Source: Alkalibacter saccharofermentans DSM 14828
GTDB taxonomy: Bacteria > Bacillota > Clostridia > Eubacteriales > Alkalibacteraceae
Assembly (NCBI RefSeq): GCF_900128885.1
Contig: NZ_FQTU01000011.1
Location: 1 to 64,000, forward strand
Direction: 5' to 3'
Length of the DNA stretch: 64,000 nucleotides
The first letter of the stretch is position 1; each line of letters begins with the position of its first letter. Positions 8,790-17,202 of this stretch are shown here, piece by piece. The notes below the pieces were generated by a model. That model saw only the letters and a list, made by a program, of their open reading frames with translations, was not told the origin of the DNA and ran no database searches. A program made the position numbers and the translations under genes.

Positions 8790-8807
8790 ATGATAAATAA
8801 TTAACAA
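8790..8807. promoter_or_regulatory. Probable Rex operator in front of adhE
   Basis: ATGATAA-ATAA-TTAACAA matches the clostridial Rex consensus TTGTTAA-N4-TTAACAA at 12 of 14 positions; the right half is perfect. It lies at about +10 to +27 of the predicted transcript, where bound Rex would block elongation. adhE is a known Rex target in clostridia (established knowledge). Confidence 0.65.
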
Positions 8808-8850
8808 AATAAAAGTTGAGCTAAAAATACAAAATAACAGGAGGTTGGAA

Positions 8851-11454
8851 ATGGCGGTTAAAGAGGTTGGCAAAGAAAAAATAGTAATGGAGAAAAATGC
8901 GTCTGATATAGTGGATGTTATGGCGGAAAAAGCGAAGAGAGCGCTTGATCAATTCATGGCTTTCGATCAGGAGAAAGTGGATGGAATAGTAAAGGCCATG
9001 TCCATGGCGGGACTGGATCAACACATGCCACTGGCAAAAATGGCCGTAGAGGAGACAGGCAGGGGAGTATACGAGGATAAGATAACAAAGAACTTGTTTG
9101 CAACTGAATACGTGTATCACAGCATAAAATACGACAAGACTGTAGGTACGATCAATATAAACGAATTGGAGGGGTACGAAGAGGTTGCAGAGCCTGTGGG
9201 GGTAATAGCGGGGGTCACTCCTGTAACGAATCCAACATCCACCACCATGTTTAAGGCGATAATAGCTATGAAGACTAGAAATCCCATAATATTTGCATTC
9301 CATCCTGCCGCACAAAAGTGCAGCTCAGAAGCTGCAAGGGTGGTAAGGGATGCGGCAATAGAGGCAGGAGCACCAGAGGATTGCATCCAGTGGATTGAAC
9401 AGCCTTCGATAGATGCTACGGATCAGCTGATGAACCACAAGGATGTGGCCTTGGTACTTGCAACTGGAGGATCGGGGATGGTAAGAGCGGCATACAGCAC
9501 TGGTAAGCCAGCCCTAGGCGTGGGTCCGGGAAATGTCCCATGCTACATAGAGAAGACCGCAAACGTGGAAAGGGCTGCTACCGACTTGATGTTGTCAAAA
9601 TCCTTCGATAACGGCATGATCTGCGCTTCAGAACAAGCAGCCATCGTAGACAAGGAGATATCTAAGGAATTTGAATCATATATGAAAGAAAACAATTGCT
9701 ACTTCACCACCGAAGAGGAAAGAGAAAAACTTGAGAAGTATGTGATAAACGCTGCCAAAGGTGCGGTTAATCCTGAGGTAGTGGGAAAACCCCCATGGGA
9801 GATAGCTAAAAATGCAGGTTTTGAAGTAGATAAAGACACGAAGATTCTAGTAGCCAAGATTAAAGGCATAGGACCTGCTTACCCGCTCTCAAGAGAGAAG
9901 CTAAGCCCGGTATTGGCTTATTTAGTGGCCGATACTATTCAGGACGGAATAAAGAGAGCTGAAGAAATGGTGGAATTTGGAGGTATGGGGCATTCAGCGG
10001 TCATACATAGCGATGATGATGAAGTGATCAGAGAATTTGCAGCCAGGATCAAGTGTGGAAGGCTGATAGTCAACTCCCCATCCACCCATGGAGCTATAGG
10101 AGATATATACAACACCAATATGCCTTCACTGACGCTAGGGTGTGGAAGCTTTGGGGCAAATTCAACGACTGCGAATGTAACAGCCGTGAATTTGATCAAT
10201 AAAAAAAGAGTTGCCAAGAGGAGAGTGAACATGCAGTGGTTTAAAATCCCCGAGAAAATCTTTTTCGAGTTTGGGTCCACCCAGTATCTCGAAAAGATGC
10301 CGGACATAAGCAGAGCGTTTATCGTAACTGATCCAGCCATGGTGAGCCTGGGCTACGTTGACAAGGTGTTGTATTACCTTAGAAAGCGTCAGACTTATGT
10401 ACACAGCGAAATATTCACAGAGGTAGAACCGGATCCTTCAGTAGAAACCGTCCTTAAGGGAGCAAAGGCTATGGAGAGGTTCAAACCTGATGTGGTCATC
10501 GCCTTGGGGGGTGGAAGCGCGATGGATGCAGCTAAGGGAATGTGGCTTTTTTATGAACATCCAGATCTTGAATTCGATTCTCTTAAGCTTAAGTTTATGG
10601 ACATAAGAAAGAGGGTTTTCAAATTCCCTAAGATGGGCAGCAAGTCAAAGATGGTGGCAATACCCACTACAAGCGGCACAGGTTCTGAAGTCACTAGTTT
10701 TGCGGTGATTACCGATAAAGTCAAAAACATAAAGTACCCTCTGGCGGACTACGAACTGACACCGGACGTAGCTATACTGGATCCTGACTTTGTTATGACT
10801 GTTCCCAAAACCATAACAGCGGATACCGGGCTTGACGTATTGACCCATGCTATTGAGTCATATGTCAGCATTTTAGCTTCGGATTATACGGATGCACTGG
10901 CGATAAAGGCCATTCAGCTTGTTTTCGAGTACTTGCCAAGAGCGTACAGGGATGGGGGGGACAAGTTGGCGAGAGAAAAAATGCATAATGCGAGCTGCAT
11001 AGCGGGTATGGCATTCACTAACGCGTTTCTGGGGATAAACCACTCTTTAGCACACAAGCTGGGAGGGGAATTCCACATTTCCCACGGGAGGGCAAATGCG
11101 GTACTGCTGCCCCATGTTGTTGAGTTCAATGGAAAAAAACCTAATAAGTTCGTATCATTCCCCAAGTATGAAACCTTTATAGCTGACAAAAAGTACGCTG
11201 AAATAGCGAAAGTGCTGGGGCTTCCGGCAGCTACCCCGGAGCAGGGAGTAAAAAGCCTTGTAGAGGCGATCCGGGCCTTGGCGAAGGAAGTAGGGATTCC
11301 GGCAACAATAGGGGACTGCGGAGTGGATAAAAAAGAATTTGTGAGTAAGGTTGATTTCCTGGCTGAAAGGGCGTTTGAAGACCAATGCACCACGGCAAAT
11401 CCCAAAATGCCCCTGGTGAGAGAATTAGCCGAGATATATAAAAAAGCGTATTAA
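8851..11454 (+). CDS. adhE: Bifunctional acetaldehyde-CoA / alcohol dehydrogenase AdhE
   Basis: 867 aa, full length for the fused enzyme. The ATG at 8851 has AGGAGG 6 bases upstream; a TTG at 8845 is too close to that site. The N-terminal half is a CoA-acylating aldehyde dehydrogenase with catalytic Cys in NGMICASEQ (about residue 255). The C-terminal half is an iron-dependent alcohol dehydrogenase with GGGSAMDAAKGMW, TTSGTGSEVTSFAVITD and metal ligands in the DVLTHAIESYVS and HSLAHKLGGEFHISHGRANA segments. It reduces acetyl-CoA to ethanol using two NADH and usually forms spirosomes. A promoter and a Rex-like operator precede it, fitting control by NADH/NAD+. Confidence 0.97.
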   Translation: MAVKEVGKEKIVMEKNASDIVDVMAEKAKRALDQFMAFDQEKVDGIVKAMSMAGLDQHMPLAKMAVEETGRGVYEDKITKNLFATEYVYHSIKYDKTVGTININELEGYEEVAEPVGVIAGVTPVTNPTSTTMFKAIIAMKTRNPIIFAFHPAAQKCSSEAARVVRDAAIEAGAPEDCIQWIEQPSIDATDQLMNHKDVALVLATGGSGMVRAAYSTGKPALGVGPGNVPCYIEKTANVERAATDLMLSKSFDNGMICASEQAAIVDKEISKEFESYMKENNCYFTTEEEREKLEKYVINAAKGAVNPEVVGKPPWEIAKNAGFEVDKDTKILVAKIKGIGPAYPLSREKLSPVLAYLVADTIQDGIKRAEEMVEFGGMGHSAVIHSDDDEVIREFAARIKCGRLIVNSPSTHGAIGDIYNTNMPSLTLGCGSFGANSTTANVTAVNLINKKRVAKRRVNMQWFKIPEKIFFEFGSTQYLEKMPDISRAFIVTDPAMVSLGYVDKVLYYLRKRQTYVHSEIFTEVEPDPSVETVLKGAKAMERFKPDVVIALGGGSAMDAAKGMWLFYEHPDLEFDSLKLKFMDIRKRVFKFPKMGSKSKMVAIPTTSGTGSEVTSFAVITDKVKNIKYPLADYELTPDVAILDPDFVMTVPKTITADTGLDVLTHAIESYVSILASDYTDALAIKAIQLVFEYLPRAYRDGGDKLAREKMHNASCIAGMAFTNAFLGINHSLAHKLGGEFHISHGRANAVLLPHVVEFNGKKPNKFVSFPKYETFIADKKYAEIAKVLGLPAATPEQGVKSLVEAIRALAKEVGIPATIGDCGVDKKEFVSKVDFLAERAFEDQCTTANPKMPLVRELAEIYKKAY

Positions 11455-11476
11455 GAGATTCATACAAAATGTTTTG

Positions 11477-11520
11477 AGGGAAAGGACGCCTGCTGGCATC
11501 CTTTCCCTCGATTTAATTTG
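11477..11520 (+). terminator. Terminator after adhE
   Basis: GGGAAAGGA and TCCTTTCCC arms (about 11479-11508) followed by a short T-rich tail, in the 100 bases after the adhE stop. Confidence 0.65.
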
Positions 11521-11573
11521 CGCGGCTATGGGTATATATAAAGAGATAAAAGATTTAAATGGAGGAGATTGAA

Positions 11574-11912
11574 TTGAAAAAAACTGCGTTCTTTGCCTTC
11601 AGGGGACAGGAAATGTGCTTCGTTCACGTGCTGTTAAACGCGTTGGATCTTCATGAGAAAGGGGAGGAGGCTAAAATAATTTTCGAAGGAGAAGCGGTGA
11701 AGCTTCCGAAAGCATTGGAGGAAAACAAAAACAATCTGTACTTAAAGGCTAAAGAAATAGGCCTTATAGACAGCATCTGCAAGGCCTGTTCGGCAAAAAT
11801 GGGCGTTCTTGAATTTAACGAAAGTCTAGGTATACCCATGGGCGAGGACCTTAAAGGTCATCCATCGATGTACCGGTACATGAAAGAAGGATACGAGATT
11901 ATAGTGATGTAG
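11574..11912 (+). CDS. DsrE-like small cytoplasmic protein
   Basis: 112 aa from a TTG at 11574 with GGAGGAG 6 bases upstream. The in-frame ATG at 11559 overlaps that site. The sequence starts KKTAFFAFRGQEMCFVHVLLNAL, has EEAKIIFEGEAVKL in the middle and SICKACSAKMG with two cysteines (about residues 67-70). The beta-alpha-beta pattern with central cysteines fits DsrE/DsrF-like proteins, some of which carry sulfur. The specific role is unknown. It sits alone between adhE and a convergent regulator whose stop is 6 bases away. Confidence 0.6.
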   Translation: MKKTAFFAFRGQEMCFVHVLLNALDLHEKGEEAKIIFEGEAVKLPKALEENKNNLYLKAKEIGLIDSICKACSAKMGVLEFNESLGIPMGEDLKGHPSMYRYMKEGYEIIVM

Positions 11913-11917
11913 TTAAA

Positions 11918-13501
11918 CTACAAAGCCTTTCCATCTACAATCTCGATTGCCCGTTCAAGCAGCTTGATTACCTCGTCCTTTTTTTTGTAGAAAGAGGGTA
12001 TCCTGCTTTTAAAATCCTCAAAATAATAGTCAAAAGTCTTCAATATATTGATTTCATCCAATACAAGGAAAATATACTTTCCCGACCGCCTGTTGTAGAT
12101 ATTGAAGGTGGCGGCAGAATTTTCCTTGTAGAATATGTTCAGTTTCTCCAGGTTTATTTCCTTACTCCTGATGTAGAAGCAAAGGTTGTAGTTTGGGTTT
12201 TCTTTCAGGGCTTTGACGATGTTGTTCAAATAGGAGACGAGGATCTCCCCTTTTAAGGTTATGTGGCCTTCTGAGAGCAAAGTGCCCATTGGGTGTCGAT
12301 AGGTTTTCGTATGGGTTATCTCTTCTAGGACATCTAGGTTGACATAATCCCATATCGTAAAAGCGTCAAGCTTGTCCGAGAAGACGTTCTTTATGTTAAG
12401 ATAGAATCCAAGGCTTGTCTGGTCTGAAAAATGGTTTTCGATGAATTCTTTATCTATGAAAACAGGATTCAAATGATTCCGTATCGTATGGTAGCATCCC
12501 GGATATGACATAGTAGCGTCCCAGTAGTTGAAATATGAGTCCCTGTTTTCTTTTTCGTATAATCGAAGCAATGTCTTGCACTGGCTAAGTATAGCCAGGA
12601 AGTTGTTTTCAAAAACTTTCGTGGACACAGGATCCGAGTAGCAAAATGTTCTGTTGGGCTCGTTCGAGTCAGAATTTTCATAAGCGATCAGAGCCATTTT
12701 TCCCTTTATGATGAAACAGGTCTGCTTAACCCGGGATTCTACATATCTGGGGAAGTAATAGGATTTGATTTTTCCTTTTAAATGCAAGGGTATCCAGTAT
12801 GTTAGGATGCTGTACAGTTCGGTGATATCCCTGTTTACTGTGTGGATTATAATGACCTGATGTCTTTCTTCGATGATTTTTTCTAGAAGCTTGGCCCAGG
12901 CTTTTAAAAACTCTCCATCTTCAGTCATCCACTCCATATTGGCTTCGCTTAACAGATAAAGTTCTTCCTTGGCATCAGAGATTAAGACAGACTTGAGGAA
13001 ATTCAGTACGGCATGTCTTCTGCCCTCGTTGCCTGCGTATACTTCAAAATCGTATTTATCGGGAGCCGACCCGGGGGCTATCTCTGGCATGGAGTCGAAT
13101 GGCTGGGGAATGCTGTCTTCATGGGAGCTGAGCTTGCTGATTCTGTTTATTATGCCCGATGAAAGAGCTTCTGCGCTGTCCGGAACATTTCTGCTATTGG
13201 TGCCATAGGTGGCGAGCCAATCCGCCAGGATCTCCAAATCACTGTTTTTTTTGTATTCTTCCACATAATCCTTGTGTGATTTTATTATTTCGTAGATATA
13301 ATTCTTTTGATAATCATATGTGCAGGAATGAATTATATATTCTGCAATGGAAAGAATATAAGTTGAATTTATGCTGATGCTTCGCTTTCCGGATTTCCAT
13401 CTGCTCACGAGAGAAGGGTCTACCTTTACAAATTTAGCCAGCTTGCTGTTGTTGATCTTTAAAAAATCCATTAATTGACTTAAATTTTTTGAAAAACTCA
13501 T
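11918..13501 (-). CDS. Large HTH (XRE-like) regulator with unassigned 450-residue C-terminal region
   Basis: 527 aa. Residues 8-50 form an XRE-type helix-turn-helix (MDFLKINNSKLAKFV... DPSLVSRWKSGKR). The remaining region is mixed alpha/beta with no domain I can name; stretches such as RHQVIIIHTVNRD and KQTCFIIKGKMALIAYEN look like beta-strand cores. There is no membrane segment and no peptidase motif. The length suggests a one-component sensor-regulator. It starts at 13501 next to a cluster of TGACA/TGTCA half sites (13534-13576) and a structured RNA candidate, which it may control. The ligand is unknown. Confidence 0.65.
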   Translation of the reverse strand: MSFSKNLSQLMDFLKINNSKLAKFVKVDPSLVSRWKSGKRSISINSTYILSIAEYIIHSCTYDYQKNYIYEIIKSHKDYVEEYKKNSDLEILADWLATYGTNSRNVPDSAEALSSGIINRISKLSSHEDSIPQPFDSMPEIAPGSAPDKYDFEVYAGNEGRRHAVLNFLKSVLISDAKEELYLLSEANMEWMTEDGEFLKAWAKLLEKIIEERHQVIIIHTVNRDITELYSILTYWIPLHLKGKIKSYYFPRYVESRVKQTCFIIKGKMALIAYENSDSNEPNRTFCYSDPVSTKVFENNFLAILSQCKTLLRLYEKENRDSYFNYWDATMSYPGCYHTIRNHLNPVFIDKEFIENHFSDQTSLGFYLNIKNVFSDKLDAFTIWDYVNLDVLEEITHTKTYRHPMGTLLSEGHITLKGEILVSYLNNIVKALKENPNYNLCFYIRSKEINLEKLNIFYKENSAATFNIYNRRSGKYIFLVLDEINILKTFDYYFEDFKSRIPSFYKKKDEVIKLLERAIEIVDGKAL

Positions 13502-13533
13502 GAATTCACCCCCAAGTATCTATATTTTCATAA

Positions 13534-13576
13534 TGACATACCGTGACGATAAATGTCAATGACAATTGTCTTGTCA
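13534..13576. promoter_or_regulatory. TGACA/TGTCA half-site array upstream of the HTH regulator
   Basis: Within 43 bases there are TGACA (13534-13538), GTGAC (13543), TGTCA (13554-13558), TGACA (13560-13564) and TGTCA (13572-13576). They form palindromes TGTCA-A-TGACA and GACAATTGTC. The position just upstream of the regulator start suggests an autoregulatory operator. Confidence 0.5.
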
Positions 13577-13650
13577 GAAGATTAAATTATCCGACATGGG
13601 ATATAATATACTTAACAGTTCAGGTTGCTGTTATTTTAAATATCATAGTT

Positions 13651-13783
13651 AAAATTCCCGAAATTGTTTTGGATAAGTTTAATCGTTGAATGTTTTATTG
13701 GGGGATGCATTATGGAACGGGATGCATTAAACTGATTATCCAGAACGGACTCACAAAGTGAGTGTTCGGGATTTTCTTTTTTT
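13651..13783 (+). ncRNA. Structured RNA candidate ending in an intrinsic terminator
   Basis: An outer stem pairs AAAATTCCCGAA (13651-13662) with TTCGGGATTTT (13766-13776). Inside it, GGATAAGTTTAAT (13671-13683) pairs with ATTAAAC...TTATCC (13726-13741), capped by GCAT/ATGC. A second hairpin, ACTCAC-AAA-GTGAGT, extends to GAAC/GTTC (13744-13767). Then comes CTTTTTTT. No + strand gene lies upstream that this terminator could serve, so a short independent transcript is likely; a TATAAT at 13602-13607 could be its -10 box, but I see no good -35. It does not match an RNA class I know. Confidence 0.45.
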
Positions 13784-13785
13784 GG

Positions 13786-14103
13786 CTAGAAAAGCTGGCT
13801 TAACACATCTTCTATGAAACCGTGCTTTTGTATGGGCTCGATTCCGTGCTGGATCAAAACTTCCCATGCTCCCGGCCCTATTTGGCTGGCAATGACCATG
13901 TCGCAGCCAAGAAGCTTTTCCACAGCCTCTTTTAAATCCTCGTCTTCATGTTCTCCCCAGTTGCAATAAGGCTGGGTTTCAATGAGCTCCAAGAAATCGA
14001 AAGACCCATCTCTTGCAGAAAAAATCAAAAACTTTGTGGCATGGCCGAAATGCTGATTGATAAATTTCCCGTCACTGCTTGCTACTGCTATCTTTTTATT
14101 CAT
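13786..14103 (-). CDS. NifX/NifB-type (dinitrogenase iron-molybdenum cofactor) family protein
   Basis: 105 aa, a single NifX-like domain of the Nif-FeMo cofactor family: KIAVASSDGKFINQHFGHATKF at the start and CDMVIASQIGPGAWEVLIQHGI in the middle. Small members like this bind iron-sulfur or iron-molybdenum clusters or act in MoCo/Fe-S housekeeping. No nitrogenase genes are present. The ATG at 14103 follows AGGAAGTG. It lies downstream of the Fur-family gene on the same strand with a gap of about 80 bases. Confidence 0.8.
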   Translation of the reverse strand: MNKKIAVASSDGKFINQHFGHATKFLIFSARDGSFDFLELIETQPYCNWGEHEDEDLKEAVEKLLGCDMVIASQIGPGAWEVLIQHGIEPIQKHGFIEDVLSQLF

Positions 14104-14182
14104 CTATATCACTTCCTTGATCTTATAATGTTATACATGTTACCATTAAAGCCTAAAAATGACACGTTGATTCGTCAAGGCA

Positions 14183-14617
14183 TTATTCCTCCCTGTTTTT
14201 CTGACAGGATTCACAGTAACCGAAAAGCTCGATGTGATGATCTACCAGGCGGAACCTTTTGCCTTCGGCAATTTGCTGAAACTCCGCTATTGGGCAGAAA
14301 TCGAAAGTTAAAATTTTTCCGCACCCGATGCACTGGATATGATGATGGTGGGAGTTAGAGCAAATAAGTTTGTATAGGGCTGTTCCTTTGGCATCCGTAG
14401 TTTTATGGAGAAGCTTCAGGTTTTCAAGAGCCTCAAGGTTCCTATACACGGTAGTCATATTGGTTGAAGGCATCTTTTCTATACATTTTTTCAAAAGCGT
14501 CTCGGCTGATATCAGGGTGTCTGCAGAATCTACGAGAGCCTGCAGGATCAGCAGTCTTTGGGATGTCATCCGAAGTCCGGATTCTTTTATTGTCTTGAAA
14601 AGTTCATCTAGGTTCAT
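14183..14617 (-). CDS. Fur-family transcriptional regulator, probably zinc-responsive (Zur-like)
   Basis: 144 aa. The winged helix (MTSQRLLILQAL, TNMTTVYRNLEAL) is followed by a metal-binding dimer domain with SNSHHHHIQCIGCGKILTFDFCP and a C-terminal CESCQ pair; the two CxxC pairs form the structural zinc site. It is divergent from znuA, sharing a promoter region, which favours a zinc-uptake regulator over Fur or PerR. That specificity is inference from context. Its own promoter (TTGAAG-N18-TATAAT, 14640-14669 on this strand) overlaps the znu -35 box. Confidence 0.85.
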   Translation of the reverse strand: MNLDELFKTIKESGLRMTSQRLLILQALVDSADTLISAETLLKKCIEKMPSTNMTTVYRNLEALENLKLLHKTTDAKGTALYKLICSNSHHHHIQCIGCGKILTFDFCPIAEFQQIAEGKRFRLVDHHIELFGYCESCQKNREE

Positions 14618-14639
14618 CGTTCATTCCTCCACTTGCTTC

Positions 14640-14669
14640 ATTATAATACATCTCGGTATTGACCTTCAA
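14640..14669 (-). promoter_or_regulatory. Promoter of the Fur-family gene
   Basis: Read on the - strand: TTGAAG (14669-14664), 18 bases, TATAAT (14645-14640). It interleaves with the divergent znuA promoter. Confidence 0.6.
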
Positions 14670-14687
14670 ATAAAAAAAAAGTAAAAT
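14659..14687 (+). promoter_or_regulatory. Promoter of znuA
   Basis: TTGACC (14659-14664), 17 bases, TAAAAT (14682-14687). The predicted start near 14694 is followed at once by the palindrome at 14697. Confidence 0.65.
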
Positions 14688-14696
14688 ATAAGTAAA

Positions 14697-14711
14697 TGCA
14701 AATAAGTTGCA
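14697..14711. promoter_or_regulatory. Candidate zinc-regulator operator
   Basis: Perfect inverted repeat TGCAA-ATAAG-TTGCA at the predicted znuA transcription start. Position and neighbours suggest it is the site of the divergent Fur-family protein, although it differs from the Bacillus Zur consensus. Confidence 0.45.
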
Positions 14712-14729
14712 ATAAGGAGTTGATATTCA

Positions 14730-15686
14730 ATGAAGATGAGGCTAAAAACAGTAATCCTTGTGGTGATGATGGGGATGTTACTTGTTTCTTGCACCGCGGA
14801 AGGGGTAAACAACGAAGAGAAAGAAAAAATTAAAATAGCGGTATCTATTGTACCACAGGCTACATTTGTGGAAAAGGTAGGTGGGGATCTGGTGGAGGTT
14901 GTGACGATGATACCTCCGGGAAACAATCCAGAAAATTATCAGCCAAGACCGAGAGACATGGTGGCTTTCAGCGAGGCGGAGATCTACTTCACCATAGGCG
15001 TGCCTGTTGAACAAGCCGGACTTTTATCCAGTGCAAAAGATCTGAACACTGAAATGGAGTTTGTAGACTTAGCGGATATTGTAGACAGCGCATATCCCTA
15101 TATCGAATACTCAGAAAATAATTTTTATCATGAAGATGATCACTACCATGATCACAGCTACGATGAAGAAGAGGACGACCATAACCATGAAGGCAGGGAT
15201 ACTCACATTTGGATGTCTCCGAAAAGAGCCGTGGTGATGGTAGAAGCTATTAGGGACAACCTTTCAAGGATAGACCCGGAAAATGCTGAGATATACGAGG
15301 AAAATGCTGCCGCATATATATTCCAGCTTCATGAATTGGACAGAAGAATCAGTGAGACTATGGAAAGCTTGGAGTTTAGGACTTTCTTGATATATCATCC
15401 TTCAATGGGGTATTTTGCCGATGATTACGGACTGAATATGATAGCAATCGAGGAAGAGGGCAAGGAAGCCACAGCCCAGCGCCTAAAGGGCATAATAGAT
15501 TTTGCCAAGGAAAATGAAATCAAGGCAGTGTTTTATCAGCAGGAACACGACAAGAATCAAGCAGAAACGATAGCTCGGGAAATCGGCGGCGAGGTTTTGG
15601 AAATTGCGCCCTTGTCTCCTGATTATATAGAAAATCTCAAGAATATAGAAGAAGCATTCAGCAAGGTGCTCAGCCAGGAGGGTTGA
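14730..15686 (+). CDS. znuA: Zinc ABC transporter substrate-binding lipoprotein ZnuA
   Basis: 318 aa. The lipoprotein signal MKMRLKTVILVVMMGMLLVSC has its lipobox Cys at residue 21. It is a cluster A-I (ZnuA/AdcA) binding protein: EVVTMIPPGNNPENYQP, a His/Asp/Glu-rich loop at about 128-150 (HEDDHYHDHSYDEEEDDHNH) that gathers zinc, and the DTHIWMSPKR ligand segment. The late YQQEHDKNQAETIA segment takes the place of the usual HxxF-type ligand. The His-rich loop favours zinc over manganese. It is the first gene of znuA-znuC-znuB and overlaps the next frame. Confidence 0.92.
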   Translation: MKMRLKTVILVVMMGMLLVSCTAEGVNNEEKEKIKIAVSIVPQATFVEKVGGDLVEVVTMIPPGNNPENYQPRPRDMVAFSEAEIYFTIGVPVEQAGLLSSAKDLNTEMEFVDLADIVDSAYPYIEYSENNFYHEDDHYHDHSYDEEEDDHNHEGRDTHIWMSPKRAVVMVEAIRDNLSRIDPENAEIYEENAAAYIFQLHELDRRISETMESLEFRTFLIYHPSMGYFADDYGLNMIAIEEEGKEATAQRLKGIIDFAKENEIKAVFYQQEHDKNQAETIAREIGGEVLEIAPLSPDYIENLKNIEEAFSKVLSQEG

Positions 15687-15688
15687 TT

Positions 15689-16360
15689 TTGGAAATTATC
15701 AAGCTGGAGAGCGTATCTGTCAGGTACAACGGAGATAGCGTGCTTGACGGAATAGATCTAGCCGTCCAAGATAGGGAGTTTTTGAGCATAATAGGACCTA
15801 ACGGCGGAGGAAAGACAACTCTTATCAAGACAGTGCTGGGTCTTGTAAAGCCTTGGTCAGGAAAAGTGACCTTGAAAGAAAATTTGAAAATCGGATATGT
15901 TCCTCAATACACTAAATTCGACAGGAATTTTCCCATAAGCGTATTCGATGTAATAATTTCAGGAAGAATAAAAAACAAGATAATTTGCTTTAGAGGCTAT
16001 TCAAAAGAGGACAAAGAAGCGACTGAAAGGGTGGTTAAAGTTCTCAAGCTGGAGCATATACAAAAGAAACAGATAGGCAGCCTCTCTGGTGGCCAGCTTC
16101 AAAAGGTTCTGATAGGAAGGGCGTTGGTGGGAAATCCGGAGGTTTTGATTTTGGACGAGCCTACTGCCAACTTAGATGTTGAAAACAAGAGGGAAATATA
16201 CGGAGTCCTTCACGATTTCAACAAGGATAAGGCAGTGGTATTGATTACTCATGACCTTGAGTACTTAAGTGAAAACAGCAGGGACGTAATTTTGTTAAAT
16301 AGAAAGATCATTTATAGGGGCGAGTCGGTCAATAGACCGAAAGAGGGCCATAATCATTAG
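15689..16360 (+). CDS. znuC: Zinc ABC transporter ATP-binding protein ZnuC
   Basis: 223 aa from the TTG at 15689, with AGGAGGG 6 bases upstream; the TTG at 15683 is too close to that site. Walker A GPNGGGKTTL, Q-loop PQYTKF, signature LSGGQLQKV, Walker B LILDEPTANLD and switch His ITHDLEYL are all intact. It powers zinc import with ZnuB. It begins within a few bases of the znuA stop. Confidence 0.92.
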   Translation: MEIIKLESVSVRYNGDSVLDGIDLAVQDREFLSIIGPNGGGKTTLIKTVLGLVKPWSGKVTLKENLKIGYVPQYTKFDRNFPISVFDVIISGRIKNKIICFRGYSKEDKEATERVVKVLKLEHIQKKQIGSLSGGQLQKVLIGRALVGNPEVLILDEPTANLDVENKREIYGVLHDFNKDKAVVLITHDLEYLSENSRDVILLNRKIIYRGESVNRPKEGHNH

Positions 16361-16377
16361 TAGAAAGTAGGATTGCC

Positions 16378-17202
16378 ATGCTGGAGATAATACTTGAATA
16401 TACTTTTATGAGGAATGCTTTTTACAGCGCCGTTTTGTCCAGTATTATCTGCGGAATGATAGGTACTGTAATAGTGGAAAAGAAGCTTGTAAGCATGAGT
16501 GGAGGTATCGCTCATACATCATTTGGGGGGATAGGACTGGGATACTTTATGGGAATCGAGCCCCTCATAGGAGGCCTGGCATTTTCCCTAGGGGCAGCTC
16601 TGGGCATATCAGCAATTAAAAGAAGCACTAATACTGAATCAGACACCCTTATCGGAATGTTTTGGGCAGTGGGCATGGCTTTGGGGGTTATATTTATTGC
16701 TATCAACCCTGGCTACCCGCCAGACATGACATCCTATCTATTTGGAGATATACTGACCGTTTCAAACATGTACGTAAAGGTGATCGCCGGACTTGCCGGG
16801 GTGATATTTTTATTGATCCTCAGCTTGTATAGGTATTGGCAGAGCTTTTTATTTGATGATGAATATCTGAAGATACTCGGGGTGAATACTGCTGTCCTGG
16901 AGTATCTTCTATACGGCTTTATATCCCTTAGTATAGTAATCTTGATTAAGGTGGTGGGAATAGTCCTTGCTATAGCTCTTTTAACTATTCCGCCTGCGAC
17001 GGCTAAAATTTTTGCTAAAAATTTAGGCCAGATTATGATATACTCTACTCTGATAGGGTGTGGGACCAGTATAGGAGGGATGTGGATATCGTATCTGTAC
17101 AATATCCCTTCCGGAGCGACCATAATTATGTTGTCGATTCTGGTGTACGGTCTTATGTACCCTGTTAAAACCATTGCTTTTAAAGCCAAGGATGTGAAAT
17201 GA
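16378..17202 (+). CDS. znuB: Zinc ABC transporter permease ZnuB
   Basis: 274 aa with eight or so membrane segments. It is of the ABC-3 (ZnuB/TroC) family: MSGGIAHTSFGGIGLGYFMG, SDTLIGMFWAVGMALGVIFI, and a C-terminal KVVGIVLAIALLTIPPATAKI segment. The ATG at 16378 lies 17 bases after znuC. The gene ends overlapping the start of the TspO-like gene (ATGA), so the four genes form one operon. Confidence 0.92.
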   Translation: MLEIILEYTFMRNAFYSAVLSSIICGMIGTVIVEKKLVSMSGGIAHTSFGGIGLGYFMGIEPLIGGLAFSLGAALGISAIKRSTNTESDTLIGMFWAVGMALGVIFIAINPGYPPDMTSYLFGDILTVSNMYVKVIAGLAGVIFLLILSLYRYWQSFLFDDEYLKILGVNTAVLEYLLYGFISLSIVILIKVVGIVLAIALLTIPPATAKIFAKNLGQIMIYSTLIGCGTSIGGMWISYLYNIPSGATIIMLSILVYGLMYPVKTIAFKAKDVK

